Below are positions 12,248 through 23,259 of a DNA stretch of 64,000 nucleotides, piece by piece; position 1 is the first letter of the stretch; each line of letters opens with the position of its first letter. A program made the position numbers and the translations under genes. Source of the stretch: Colocasia esculenta. Its lineage: Eukaryota; Streptophyta; Magnoliopsida; Alismatales; Araceae. The notes beneath the pieces are model-generated. The model searched no databases. It saw only the letters and a list, made by a program, of their open reading frames with translations, and had not been told where the DNA came from. The stretch spans positions 71,836,042 to 71,900,041 of the forward strand of contig CM024759.1 in NCBI GenBank assembly GCA_014218235.1, written 5' to 3'.

Positions 12248-12906
12248 AAATTACAATGTTTCTGAACAGGTAGACAAATTGCAAGAAAGAAGACTTGAGG
12301 CTATTTCCTCCAACCATCGTTGGATCAAAGATGGTCCACTTAATGTGGTTAAAAAGTATGAAGCCTGTATAGTCAATGGATTTAGGTTTCACACAATGAA
12401 CCTTAAACGTCGTCGAGTTACACAAAATTCTGGAGTTGTAATGTCGGCGACTACATCAAGTTTCTCAAGTTCAAAAGACAAAAACCCCATCCACGGGAGT
12501 GTTACATACTATGGTGTTCTTGATGAAAATTTCTAGCTTGATTACTATGGAAAGATGAAAAATAGTATTATTTAAGTGTGATTGGATTGACGTTCATTGA
12601 GGAGTCAAGCAAGATGGCAAGTTCACAATTGTTAATCCATCATGCAGACTAAGAACTAATGATCCTTATGTTTTGGCATCACATGTTGATCAAGTATGGT
12701 ATGTTGAAGATTTTCGGGATGTTGGTTGGTATATTGTTCGCAAGACATCACCACATGACTTCTTTCAAATGGGAGATCGAGAAAATAATGATGGAGATTT
12801 TATAGATATTGAGACCATACATAATGTTGACAAGCATAGCGCGAGTGTCATTGATGATGTGGGTATAACTTCGGAGAGAGATGATGTTGACGGAATAGAG
12901 ATGTAA
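12248..12906 (+). pseudogene. CACTA transposase TNP2 C-terminus (DUF4216), outer CACTA element
   Basis: This is the C-terminal third of a TNP2-type transposase, the protein that binds and cuts CACTA ends. The frame reads KYEACIVNGFRFHT, RRRVTQNSGVV and VTYYGVLDENF, then after a frameshift near 12530 GVKQDGKFTIVNPS, NDPYVLASHVDQVWYVED and GWYIVRKTSPHDFFQMGDR. This is the DUF4216 layout (VNGxRFHT...QNSGVV...YYGVL...DPFVLA...VWYVED...W.VV). It ends in an acidic tail at TAA/G near 12906. The N-terminal and catalytic parts are cut off by the LARD-like LTR at 12247 and are not found elsewhere in the window on this strand. With one or two frameshifts it is non-functional. Confidence 0.85.
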
Positions 12907-13383
12907 AGTTAATACAGTTGATGAGAATGTTCTTGTTATAAACTTTATCAATTTCTCTCTTTAGTGATATTTTATATAGGGTCTCTTATTTTTCTGTGCC
13001 TTATTAAAATAGAATGCTGTGGGATTTGTTTTCATGTTTGCCCTATCTCAATCTAGCATACAACACTATTTTTTACCCAACTTGATCAGGTTCTTTTGAT
13101 ATCAAATTTACATTTCAGTAGTGTAACCTCTTCTTCTTAATATTTTTTACCCAATCTCTTCTTCTTAACAATGATGTGCAGTTGTGCTGATATTAGACAA
13201 CCTATTGATATTATTTGGAGAAGCTAAGAAGTTTGTGAATATGTAAGTGTATTAAACTTCCTATATACATTTTGTGGGTACATATGAACATATGTTTATC
13301 ATTATTGTTTTTTTAAGACAGGGGAAAAAGACAATGAAGGGTTTGTCTTTCACTACATTAAGTCAAAAAAGTGAAGAAGGCAT
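12907..13383. other. AT-rich spacer between TNP2 and the Ulp1-type gene
   Basis: This AT-rich sequence has no supported gene. It probably holds the TNP2 3' end and the 5' part or introns of the following gene: pyrimidine runs before AG occur near 13190-13320. I cannot assign exons confidently. Confidence 0.4.
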
Positions 13384-13663
13384 GTGGGGTCCATCACCAT
13401 TGTCAACCCCCCATCAACAAAGAAAGTGAAAAATATTGAAGACATTTACACAAACACTTTCAAACAGTCCAAGTTGAATTCAGATATTGTTCAATCATAC
13501 AATAGAGTGAGTCTATTCTTGTTGCTGCCATTATTGTCTTTTTTTTCTTATATAACGATGCTAACTTTATTGAGTTCATAGACATATGTGGATGGAAATT
13601 GGCAAAGAACAAGTCGACATGGAATATGTATATTGCTTATTATTTAGCATGTTCTTGAATGGC
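13384..13663 (+). pseudogene. Ulp1/C48 protease-like gene, 5' part, cut by CACTA-1
   Basis: One exon-like frame reads MGSITIVNPPSTKKVKNIED and TFKQSKLNSDIVQSYNR, then meets a possible donor at 13507. After an AG at about 13581 a second frame reads MEIGKEQVDMEYVYCLLF and MFLNG up to 13660. The latter is the segment that precedes the catalytic His region in plant transposon-borne Ulp1-like proteins. The frame stops making sense at the CACTA-1 terminus at 13664 and resumes at 25971 with CSNGFKERSLLKHIYYCAYC. The two parts therefore form one gene split by a 12.3-kb insertion. Confidence 0.7.
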
Positions 13664-13679
13664 CACTACAAGAAAAAGC

Positions 13680-14062
13680 AGAAATCCGACAGTATTCGTC
13701 GGAAAGAGCGCTTTCCGATAGCTTTCTGGCGAACGATCGTCGGAAATGATCCATCGGAAATATATGATCAGAAATTACCGACGGGATTAGATTCTATCGG
13801 TAATCCGTCGGAAATACCGACAGAATATTCGGTTGAAAATTGCATCAGTAATTTCCGACAGAAAGTGTCGGAAAATATCGTCGGAAATTTGGTCAGTATT
13901 TACCGACCGGCTACTATCGGAAAATCCGTCGGAAATTCGGTCGGTAAACTCTGACAGAAACATCCGTCGGAAAACAATCCGCGGCACTTTAGACTGAAAT
14001 ACCGACGATTTTCTTCGTCGGTAAACTGAATTTTCGATGGCTAGAGCGTCGTCGGAAAGTCC
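13680..14062. repeat. CACTA-1 left subterminal repeats
   Basis: Many copies of TCCGTCGGAAA/TTTCCGACGG lie in both orientations in about 380 bp. In En/Spm-type elements such motifs are the binding sites of the TNPA-type protein. The matching right-end set is at 25738-25960. Confidence 0.85.
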
Positions 14063-14255
14063 GTCGGAAATCACTATAATTATTTTTTTATATAAAGGAA
14101 TATCAATGATTTTTCAAAGCTACTACAATATTCATACATTCACAACAAGTACTGACAATCAACATAAAATCATAAAACATAACAAATATAAAATCGCACT
14201 AAAAATAAATGCTAAAAATCAAGACAGGTCTGTTGGATCGTCTGCTCTACCCGCC

Positions 14256-14282
14256 TCAATCGTCAGGTGCCGGAGGTGTATC
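14256..14282 (-). pseudogene. Last exon of the CACTA-1 PF03004 gene
   Basis: The minus strand has the acceptor AATATAG followed by GATACACCTCCGGCACCTGA (DTPPAPDD, then a stop). The same short acidic final exon, starting with Asp in the same phase, occurs at 35343 in CACTA-4 (DPAPDDDEQ) and at 39671 in CACTA-5 (DHPSRDVGRDDDQDD). It is separated from the upstream exon by the array-containing intron (14283-16137). Confidence 0.65.
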
Positions 14283-14426
14283 CTATATTAAAAAAAATTA
14301 ATATGAAAAACATTAATAAAAACTAATATACATATTTATTTTCAAAAATTAAATTTAAAATATGTGATTATTTCTCAAGTTAATTAAAAATATTTTGATC
14401 ATTTATACTTTAACTTTTTTTAGATT

Positions 14427-16030
14427 AGTGATTTGAGCTCCGAACCCAAACCGGGAATCCAATTAGGATTCTGTCAGTTCCCACACGTCATACCACCCAC
14501 TCGATTGTGTTGGAGCAAACGGCACGCCAATCAGATCCCTATTAAGGATTTTGGACCCACGGATGTGTGTTTTGATCTTTAGACTTGATATTTTTTAGAT
14601 TAGTGATTGAGCACCAAACCAAACTGAGAATCCAATCGGATTCCGTCAGTTTCCACACGTCAATTTAACCCACCTGGTCGTGTCGGAGTGAACGACATGA
14701 TGAACAGATCCCTATTTGGGATTTTGGACCCCCAGGTTGTGTGTTTTGACCCTTTAGACTCAGGGTTTTTTTAGATCCGTCATTTCAACGCCCAACCCAA
14801 TCCGGGAATCCAAATCGGATTCCGTCAGTTCGCACACGTCAATTTAACCCACCCGAGTGTCGGAGTGAACGGCACGCCGATCAGAACCCTATTTTTGGGA
14901 TTTTGGACCCCCAGGTTGTGTGTTTTGACCATTTAGACGGGTTTTTTTTTATCCGTCATTTCAACGCCCAACTCAATATGGGAATCCAAATCGGATTCCG
15001 TCAGTTCCCACACATCAATTTCACCCCACCCGGTCGTGTCGGAGCGAACGGCATGCCAATCAGATCCCTATTGGGATTTTGGACCCCCGGGTTGTATGTT
15101 TTGACCCTTTAGACTTGGGTTTTTTTAGATTCGTCATTTCAATGCCCAACCAATCCGGGAATCCAAATTGGATTCCGTCAGTTCGCACACGTCAATTTAA
15201 CCCCACCGGTCGTGCCGGAGCAAACGGCATGCCGATCAGATCCCTATTTGAGATTTTGGACACCCAGGTTGTATGTTTTAATCTTTTAGACTCAGGGTTT
15301 TTTTAGATCCGTCATTTCAAAGCCCAACCCAATCCGGGAATCCAAATCGGATTCCGTCAGTTCGCACACGTCAATTTAACCCGCCCGGTCGTGTCGGAGT
15401 GAACGTCACGCCAATCAAATCCCTATTTGAGATTTTGAACCCCAGGTTGTGTGTCTGAATCTTTTAGACTCAGGTTTTTTTTAGATCCATCATTTCAACG
15501 CCAACCCAATCGGGAATCCAAATCGGATTCCGTCAGTTCACACACGTCAATTTAATCCACCCGATCATATCGGAGTGAACGGTACGCCGATCAGATCCCT
15601 ATTTGGGATTTTGGACCCCCGGGTTGTATGTTTTGACCCTTTAGACTTGAGTTTTTTTAGATCCGTCATTTCAACGCCCAACCCAATCCAGAAATCCAAA
15701 TCGGATTCCGTCAGTTCGCACACGTCAATTTAACCTACCCGTCGTGTCGGTGTGAACGGCATGCCGATCAGATCCTATTTGGGATTTTCGACCTGTAGGT
15801 TGTGTGTTTTGACCCTTTAGACTCGGGTTTTTTTTAGATCCGTCATTTCAACGCCCACCCAATCCGGGAATCCAAATCGGATTTCGTCAGTTCGCACACG
15901 TTAATTTAACCCACCGGTTGTGTCAGAGTGAACGACATGCCGATTAGATCTCTATTTGAGAGTTTGGACTCTGGGTTGTGTGTTTTAATCCTTTAGACTT
16001 GGGTTTTTTTTAGATCCGTGATTTGAACAC
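14427..16030. repeat. Tandem array of about 177-bp units in the last intron of the CACTA-1 PF03004 gene
   Basis: About nine units start at roughly 14427, 14602, 14778, 14953, 15133, 15309, 15486, 15664 and 15839. Each has TCCGTCATTTCAACGCCCAA, AATCCAAATCGGATTCCGTC, CACACGTCAATTTAACCCAC, GTCGGAGTGAACGGCA, CCGATCAGATCCCTATTTG and GGTTGTGTGTTTTGA in that order. Small indels break every reading frame, so the array is not coding. It lies between a splice-donor-like GTTAGT (exon end at 16138) and the acceptor at 14283. Confidence 0.9.
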
Positions 16031-16137
16031 CCTTACACTTCTGTTAGGTTAATGATTTAGATATCTTTTTTTCCCTTTTGACATTCTTTAGTGGTTTCAT
16101 TTCATTCAAAGTATATGAAATTAATAGCAATACTAAC

Positions 16138-18120
16138 CTGAGGGGCTGGCTGTGAGGGGCGTACTCCCTGCATGGCTAAGATCAACTGCTGAACCATAAC
16201 GTCGAAGTGCGTCCGTAGCTCTTCCCGTTGCTCTTCCCGAATGAGGGTTCTAATCCTCTACACCACTGCCGGGCGGTGCAGCAGATGAACTCGCGTATGC
16301 CAGAGGAGCGACCGAACTCGCATATGAGGACAACACTGGAGTAGTATCCAGGCTGTCCCCAAAGCCGTACACTCAACCCTTCCTCGGCCCTCCCTCTGCG
16401 TCGACCCAAGCCTCAGGATCCAAGTCTGGCTGAGGAGTGCCCTCTGCATAGCGATCCGCCATCGTCCTGTCATAGGTCTCATACAGAACAAATTAAAAAC
16501 TAAATTATTGAAAACAAATTATTTTAATATCTTAATTGAATTCAAAATTATAGCTTGACTTACAGCAATCGTGCGAGCACTCTCGCTGACATAGTCATCC
16601 GTCCCCTTCCGCTTATGAGTCTGATCAACTAACTCGCGAAAAGTAGGGGCACGCTCGAGCTCGTGATGCTTACAATTCAACAAAATTAGTTAGTTTCACA
16701 ATAATAATCAATGTATTAAGCAATTGAACAATAATATGCTTACCAATTTTTTGCTGTGGGTGGCATAAGATACGGACCCACTAGTATGCACATTCTTCTC
16801 CGAATGAGTGATCGGTTGCGTTTTGCCGCCTGTGACCGCTCCTGCCATGGTCCAGTAGCCCAACGCTCACAAAGGGAGTCCCAATAGTCCCTCCTCAGCG
16901 AAACAGGGCCGTAATCCAGCCAAGCCATAGGATCTCGGTCGCCTGTGGTCTTCATTTCCTTGTCCCGGGCCTCCCACATCGACTTTCTTAAATTAGTCTG
17001 GGCAGTAGACTCCCAGACGGCTCGAGCTCGAGGGAGATCCTCGGGTCTCGTGAACGCGAACCTCCACTGTAAAGAAATAAAATTACTCAACTTTCTACAC
17101 TAACAGAGAGAGTAATTAAATAAATGACTTCAAATCAGTAAAAATTAATAATATCGTGAATATGTCAAATAATAAATCCAGACGGGCACCGGGAACTCTC
17201 TCCATGCATCCACTGGTCCTAGAATATGCGTGGACCAGCGTCGTAATATAGCGGGAAGCAGAACCGGGATCTATCTTCCCCCTACAATTGCACATAATTT
17301 TGTACATGAATGTATAACATAAATAACAAATACAGTAACTTTGAAGTGATCAAGTTTACCCTGAAATCCAACATGGCTGCCGTCCAGGTAGCTGAGGCCC
17401 CTCCTCATCTGCTGCTGGATGCTGGCTCTCCACCTCTGTTGAAAACAATTAAGTACACTATTGTTGTATAAATTGGAGAAAAGAAACATACTAATCTATG
17501 GAAAACATACATGTACTTGGTGGTGAGGAAGAAGGGAAAGGTGGCGCTACTCACGTGGTCGACGGGGAGGCAGTCCTGCAAACATTATATACACATTAGA
17601 AAATATGAATTTAAATGAACAATAATATATAGTTTTGTGTTTACATATATGTATACCTGTTGCCGGGACGAGGAGGCAGTCCCTGCATAATTGTATTACG
17701 TTAGATCTCGTGAATTTAATATGAACAATAATATATAGAGTTTTATGTGTACATTTGCATATACCTGTCGTGGACGACGGTGTGGACGGAGGCACGTCCT
17801 GCAAAATTGTATGTACGTTAGAAAAAATGAATTAATATGAACAATAATATAAAAAATTTTATGTTACATATACATATACCTGTCGACGGGACGACCGGCG
17901 TGGACGGGGAGGCAGTCCTTGCATAATTGTATGTACGTTAGATCTCATGAATTTAATATGAACAATAATATATAGAGTTTTGTGTTTACATATACATATA
18001 CCTGTCATGGACGGGGACGCGGACCCTCGGCCTACGGACGTGGAAACCATCCGACTCCGTCCTCCACGTACCATATCTCTATTGAGATAAATAAAGATAT
18101 AACATGTCATCAGCACTCAA
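16138..18120 (-). pseudogene. CACTA-1 PF03004 (Transposase_24, TNPA-like) gene
   Basis: This protein is thought to bind subterminal repeats and help transposition. Minus-strand exons read, in order, SDGFHVRRPRV (about 18050), the microexons at 17555-17917, WRFAFTRPEDLPRARAVWES, LRKSMWEARDK and YWDSLCERWATGPWQERS (17090-16740), then ERAPTFRELVDQTHKRKGTD and YVSESARTIA (16670-16560). They end with YDRTMADRYAEGTPQP, LDPEAWVD and VYGFGDSLDTTPVLSSYASS (16480-16310), then LRTHFDVMVQQLILAMQGVR near 16160. This is the PF03004 layout (WE.RWATGPWQERSQAAKRNR near 16850 is especially typical). One stop interrupts the 16385 region. The final exon is at 14256-14282. It follows TNP2 in the same direction, as in other CACTA elements. 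Confidence 0.8.
17555..18002 (-). repeat. Tandem microexon + intron units in the CACTA-1 PF03004 gene
   Basis: A unit of about 107-119 bp is repeated four times. Each has a conserved AT-rich intron (GTATATGTATATGT..., TATTATTGTTCATATTAA, CGTACATACAATT, GCAG) and a short GC-rich exon beginning GACTGCCTCC. Exons on the minus strand are 17917-17880 (38 nt), 17798-17765 (34 nt), 17682-17657 (26 nt) and 17575-17555 (21 nt). The donor of the exon before them is at 18002. Each has an AG acceptor and a GT donor. The lengths are not multiples of three except the last, so skipping would shift frame. Confidence 0.75.
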
Positions 18121-19391
18121 ATTTGAAGTAGCTATGAATAACATATAATTAGCAAGAACATGAAGTTCTTACAAATGTAGGGTATATTATCTATATTCAT
18201 CATCAGATGCTGAAGATATGTTTAATTCAGTGTCATCTTCGTCATCCTCCTCGAATTCGTCCTCATCATGCCGGGACTCTTCCTCCACATCAGACTCCAC
18301 CTCTCGCTCAAGGGCATTTGGGTCAACTTCTTCCTGTTTTTATCCTTATATAAGCAAATTCTTTCATTTATATCATCAACACTGAACTGGGTAGAAGCCG
18401 CCAACTCTCGTGCGTCACTCCGATCTGATTGGAAAAAATTATCATAACACCTTCGAGCTCATCATCAGTCGGGAGAAGCTCATACTCAGGGAATAGCTTG
18501 ATTTTACTCTACATGCAACCTACGAATCTCTCAATTTGAGGGATGAATAATTTGAATAATAAACTTGTTGGGCTTGTGCCGCCAGAATGAATGACTCATA
18601 CGTACTCAACTTGGACTTAGCTTGACATTGACTCAACTTGTTGGGCTTGTGCGCCGCTGTTCATCGTAGATTTATTCCGTCCATAATCCCTCGTGTGAAA
18701 TCAGTATCCATTCACAATGTAGCCTGGATAGACGCGTACAATCTTCGAGGGCCCATAACTGATCTCTTGTACTCTTGAATCAGTAACCAAACCTTGTTCA
18801 ACCTATTATTAAAAAAAGGGACAGACAATGACAAATTACGCCAACTAAGTATGCATAAGAGCATAATACTTATGCTTCAAAATATTTAGACACTTACTCG
18901 AGATCTAACCAAGTAGGAAAAGACTTCTCTCGTTCCTTTTCAACCTGCACGTCAGTCAGACGTGGATTCCGTTGCAGTATGATCGAGTCAAACTCTCTGC
19001 AATGTAAATGTCACACAACCTCTATGTTCTGCAGTATTGCTCGCAAATGATGTATTTCATTAGTGTTGAGAGCTTACTCAATGCAAGGGTCTAGTTCTAC
19101 GCAATTCATAAATACGTGGATCTCTGCAGCTACCAACTCTCTATCTTCGAGTGAGCGAGTAGAAGAATATCCAAATGCTCGTGTAACACCTTGATTTTAT
19201 TTATAAAAATAATTGGCCGTTTATGTATAATGCATGATGATGTTCAATTAATTCGATTATTACGTGCACTACCATTGCTAAAATAAACCTTGGAAATAAT
19301 CGCACATGAACCACATAAATTAATAACCTAAATAAGTAAAATTATATTGATGGAAAAGGATTAAAGAGAATTTTATTATATTAAAGAAATA

Positions 19392-19415
19392 TATGGAATT
19401 ATATATATGTATATA

Positions 19416-19450
<35 letters not shown>
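19392..19450. repeat. (TA)n microsatellite
   Basis: An almost pure TA run with a few interruptions, inside the solo LTR. Confidence 0.9.
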
Positions 19451-19453
<3 letters not shown>

Positions 19454-20034
19454 TACAATTATGATACAGTGATTACGTAAGGTAATCACTGTTCACCATA
19501 CGTAACCTGGGTTACGTAACAACTGTATTACGTGTTTAAACCAGGTGAAATCCTTTCGAAGATTTCATCTCCATCGTCCGTTGCAATCTCGCACGCGGAT
19601 AAACCCACCTTTAAACCCCGCCAATGATCCTTATCCTACCTCACCCCCTGCTGCTTCGTCTGCCACCGCTGTTGCTGCTGCTTCGTCTGCTACTGCTGCT
19701 ACTACTTTTGTTGTTGCTGCTGCTGCTGCTTCGTCTGCTCTGCTACTACTGCTGCTTCCACTGAAGCTTGAGGAAGAGGCAGAAGGAGGCTTTGGAAGCA
19801 ATAGAAAGAGCTCCGAAAGCTTTGTTTTCCTTCCAACCAAGGTAGGAAATCTTCATCCTCTAAACACTTGATACTAGGAAATTTCCTTCCTTCTCCTTGC
19901 TATTCCAAGTCCAAGAAAGTTTGCCATTTGAGTGTTTGTTCTCAATAAGGGAGACCCCTAGCCATAACCATTAAAGTCCCCTCTTTCCCCCTCCATTCAC
20001 TTGTATAAAAACAGAGTATCGTTGGTTTCTCGCC

Positions 20035-20500
20035 GGAATCGGTCGACTGACTGATCAATTCGGTCGACCGATTCCCCCTTTTCCAGCCACCCAAGGGAGA
20101 GAAAGAAGAGAGATGAGTGGGGCCTACAGCCTCCCACTTCCCCGAAAAAATATGTACAAGTATAGTATAGTCATATACCTTCTATTCCTACTCATTTATT
20201 TCCATTCCCAAGCTAGAAAAAGTGGTGCGATTTGCGTCTGTACGAATTTGCGTTTTTCCGAAATCGGTCGACCGAAACCAGACATCGGTTGACCTGTAAC
20301 CAGTTCGATCGACCGAATTCATCTTTCCGATCGACAGATCCTACAGCCAAAACTCTTGGCTAAGACGGTCGACCAATCTTGCCAGGTTAGTCGACCGACT
20401 TCCCTCCCATCGATCGAGCCGATTCCTGTCGAAAACCCAGGTCGACCCAACACTGGCTAGGTCGGTCGACCGACCCTGCCATTTCGTTCGACCGATTTTA
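20035..20500. repeat. Cluster of CGGTCGACCG-like palindromes in the solo LTR
   Basis: About eleven degenerate copies occur in 465 bp: TCGGTCGACCGATT near 20065, AATCGGTCGACCGAAACC near 20262, GATCGACCGAATTC near 20303, ACGGTCGACCAATC near 20364, GTCGACCGACTT near 20388, AGGTCGGTCGACCGACC near 20459 and others. The core GGTCGACC is a perfect palindrome. No protein is supported here. Confidence 0.8.
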
Positions 20501-21889
20501 CAGTTTCTCAGACAGGTCTGTTCCTTCCAGAAGTGTCAGCAGAGACCCTGCAAGACTGCAAACTCATACCTATTTACATTCCATATCATTTGAGTAATTA
20601 CATGTAATAAGAAGTACCCCCCATTTGAATCCAATAAAATATCAAAAAAATTATATTCCTTACCAATAAAAAGTCAATTCTCCCACCAAAGAAGAAAAAC
20701 GTGATTTTGCCGATTCCATCAAAATATCGTCTTTCTAATCTCTCACAATTTGGTCTACCCGAAAGTCTCATAATTCAATAAACCTAGTAGAATGCTAGAA
20801 ATCCAAGGTCCAGTAAGAAATGATAAACACACATATGACTTCCCCAAGGGAGCCCTCTCCTACTGAGACAAAAGTCAAACATGTCCCCTTCTTATCGACG
20901 ATTTTCTTTTGAGTTTATACATGTTGTTCCAACTTGTTTCTTTCCCATATTTATTATATTTAACTTATATTATTTAGACTTGGACCAACCGTACTAGCTA
21001 GACTTACTTTGGCTTGCTATCACTATACTCTCACATTGAACTTACTTTAATATTAATATACTTTGAGGTCTGCCCCAACTATATTAAAAGACTGATCAAT
21101 GAAAATGGTGACACCTTGGGTCTTCGGACTCTACTGGACCAATGCTTGTACAATGGGGCCGATCCAGTCCCGGGAGGAGCACCTGAACTCGGCCACTGAA
21201 TCGGTCAATTCGAATTGTGTCCATCGAGAATGGATCTACTGGGTGTTTGGCATAACACCCCTACTTCTAAATTTAGTCTACATTTCCATGAACTGTATAT
21301 GGCATGAATTTCTTTACTGTTTAGTTCTGGGCAAATTTATGATATCTTCATTGAATTATACTTCGATATCTATGTTGCATCCTCTTATTGACTGTTATAC
21401 TTATTGCTCTTTTCCTACTACTGTCCAACTTACTAATCTCATATTTGGTGATTTCCTATTGGGCACAATTGCTCATAAATCCTACTTTCCTTTCAGGCAT
21501 CTTAGATGGGTCTGACTCGCCAGGGGATTGTTGCCGAGTGATCCATAAATTAGTAAACCTTACTTCTTTTTAGACTCTGTCACTTCAGGTTGTATATTTA
21601 ACTCTAAACTATCGGTACTTGTAACATATATTCCGCTGCAACTTCTATGTATATACAAGACCATCCTGCTTGTATTAACTCCATATGAGTAGGATGTGAC
21701 AGCTCACCCGGGACATTTGAACACAGAAAGTCGGCCAGACACATTAGAATCTCCACCATCATCATTACGTGGAGGTTGAGTGCGTCGGGTTCGGACAAAA
21801 GTTCGATATCTCTTCAATAAGGTACGCCTGGGTAATGGAGCCCTCAACTTGTGCTTTGTTGCGGACTTTCATCTTAAGATTGTGCATGC

Positions 21890-22100
21890 ACCTACGACAA
21901 TAATTCAAATGAATACATATGAAATATAAAATATCGTCGTAATGTGAATAAATTGAGACATAGGAATATACCTCTCAAACGGATACATCCATCAAAATTG
22001 TACTGGTCCTCCGACCCTAGCCTCATATGGTAAATGGATGATCAAGTGCTCCATTGAATCAAAGAATGCTGGAGGAATATCTTCTCTAATTTATAGACTG
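21890..22100. other. Intron-like spacer in CACTA-1 TNP2
   Basis: AT-rich sequence between the DUF4218 block and the next coding block. It probably holds an intron; no separate gene is seen. Confidence 0.35.
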
Positions 22101-23259
22101 TCTATATTATATTTTGCTCCATATTTTGCAAGTCATGAAGTCTGAGTTCTGATGCAGATAAAATCCTGAAGAATTGAATCAGCTCAGTCATTGCTCCCCA
22201 TAGTTTCTTCGGCAACAACTCAGGAAAAGCAAGTGGCATCAGTCTTTGCATGAAAACATGGCAGTCATGACTCTTCATTCCATATATTTTCCCCTCGGAG
22301 ACATTTACACAACGGGCAATATTCGAGACATATCCATCTGGAAATCTCAATTGCTTCAACCATTGCAACACTTCCTTAATCTGTATAGCCCCAAGCACAT
22401 ATGAAGCTTTAGGTTGCACCACTTTTCCTCTAACTGCTGCAGCTCTAGTTCTGGACGTCTGCAAAGTACTTTCAAATACATTCGTGCCTTGACGTTACCT
22501 CTGTTTTGCCTTTGACATCCATAACTGTGTTGAACACATTATCAAAAACATTCTTCTCTATATGCATGAGTCTAGGTTATGTCATATCAAAAGTGTTGAC
22601 CAATAAGGCAATTCCCAAAATATGCTTTACATCACCAATTGTGATCCTTCCCAAAGCCGAAGATTTGTCGGGTACTACCAGCCAGTTGTGATACAGTCGG
22701 TAAGTTCTGGACCCGCCTCGCCATGTTTCCACCAGACACCGTTCCATATCTACCTCCTCCATCACAATTGTATTTTTCATAAAAGAATCCTTTTGCTTTC
22801 AGAAAGGATGGTCACTCGGTAGAAACGACGGGACAATCGAACCAACATGATTTTCCCCAGATTCAATAGAATGATTTAGAATTCTCCATGCAATAAGGAC
22901 ATACCAACCTCTCATGTGTGCTCCAGCCAGATAACATGCCGTATGCTGGAAAGTCACTTATTGTACATTAATGCAGCCTTCAAATTGAAATTCTGTTTTG
23001 TGGTGCAGACGACTGAATATTCAATCACCATGAGACGACATAACTCATAATGGGCAACAAATCCTCTCGTATACAAATGATGCTGCACATCCCATGTCGA
23101 TACCCACTTTCTGTTCTTACAAGCCGAACACAGACATCGGATGGTACCCATCGGATCAACTGCTACTGATGAATTACTCAATGTAAACTGAATAAAACTG
23201 TCAACTCCGTCTTTAAATTCCTCTGTCAAACTCCATTCACTATTCCACGGTACATCCAT

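Larger units (their letters stand above)
19182..21701 (+). mobile_element. Solo LTR (Tekay-like relative) inside CACTA-1 TNP2
   Basis: It begins TGTAACACCTTGATTTTATT and ends GTAGGATGTGACA, with TG...CA ends and 2520 bp. The left flank is GCTCG and the right flank GCTCA: a 5-bp target duplication with one mismatch. The start resembles the LTRs at 1526 and 50538, and the block ATGGGGCCGATCCAGTCCCG near 21152 matches their ATGGGGCCCGATCTGGTCC block, so it is a distant relative. No internal retrotransposon sequence remains, as expected from recombination between two LTRs. It holds a (TA)n run, a (GCT)n-like stretch at 19660-19760 and a GGTCGACC cluster. The 108-codon ORF at 19545 is a low-complexity Ala run and is not counted. 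Confidence 0.85.
18190..23259 (-). pseudogene. CACTA-1 TNP2 transposase gene, split by a solo LTR
   Basis: The minus strand starts MDVPWNSEWSLTEEFKDGVD (23259) and continues to IRCLCSACKNRKWV and HHLYTRGFVAHY: the TNP2 N-terminal transposase-associated domain (PF13963) with its Cys motif. Much of the catalytic PF02992 part is missing or unrecognisable. It resumes at about 22590 with MHIEKNVFDNVFNTVMDVKG, then the DUF4218 block KASYVLGAIQ, LRFPDGYVSNIARCVN, GMKSHDCHVFMQRLMPLAFPE (22464-22110) and EGSITQAYLIEE (about 21840). A 2.5-kb solo LTR interrupts at 21701-19182. The C-terminus follows: ELVAAEIHVFMNC, FPTWLDLE, GPSKIVRVYPGYIVNGY (DUF4216) and an acidic tail EEVDPNALEREVESDVEEE ending about 18190. 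Stops and the internal deletion make it non-functional. Confidence 0.85.

Noticed and set aside
14427..16030. Repeat array resembling a CRISPR array
   Set aside because: Units are about 177 bp, directly adjacent and diverged throughout, with no repeat/spacer alternation; the DNA is plant.
22577..22780. 67-codon minus reading with LVVPDKSSALGRITIGDVKH as a separate gene
   Set aside because: It lies in the place of the missing TNP2 catalytic part and I could not match it to a known domain; kept only as part of the TNP2 pseudogene span.
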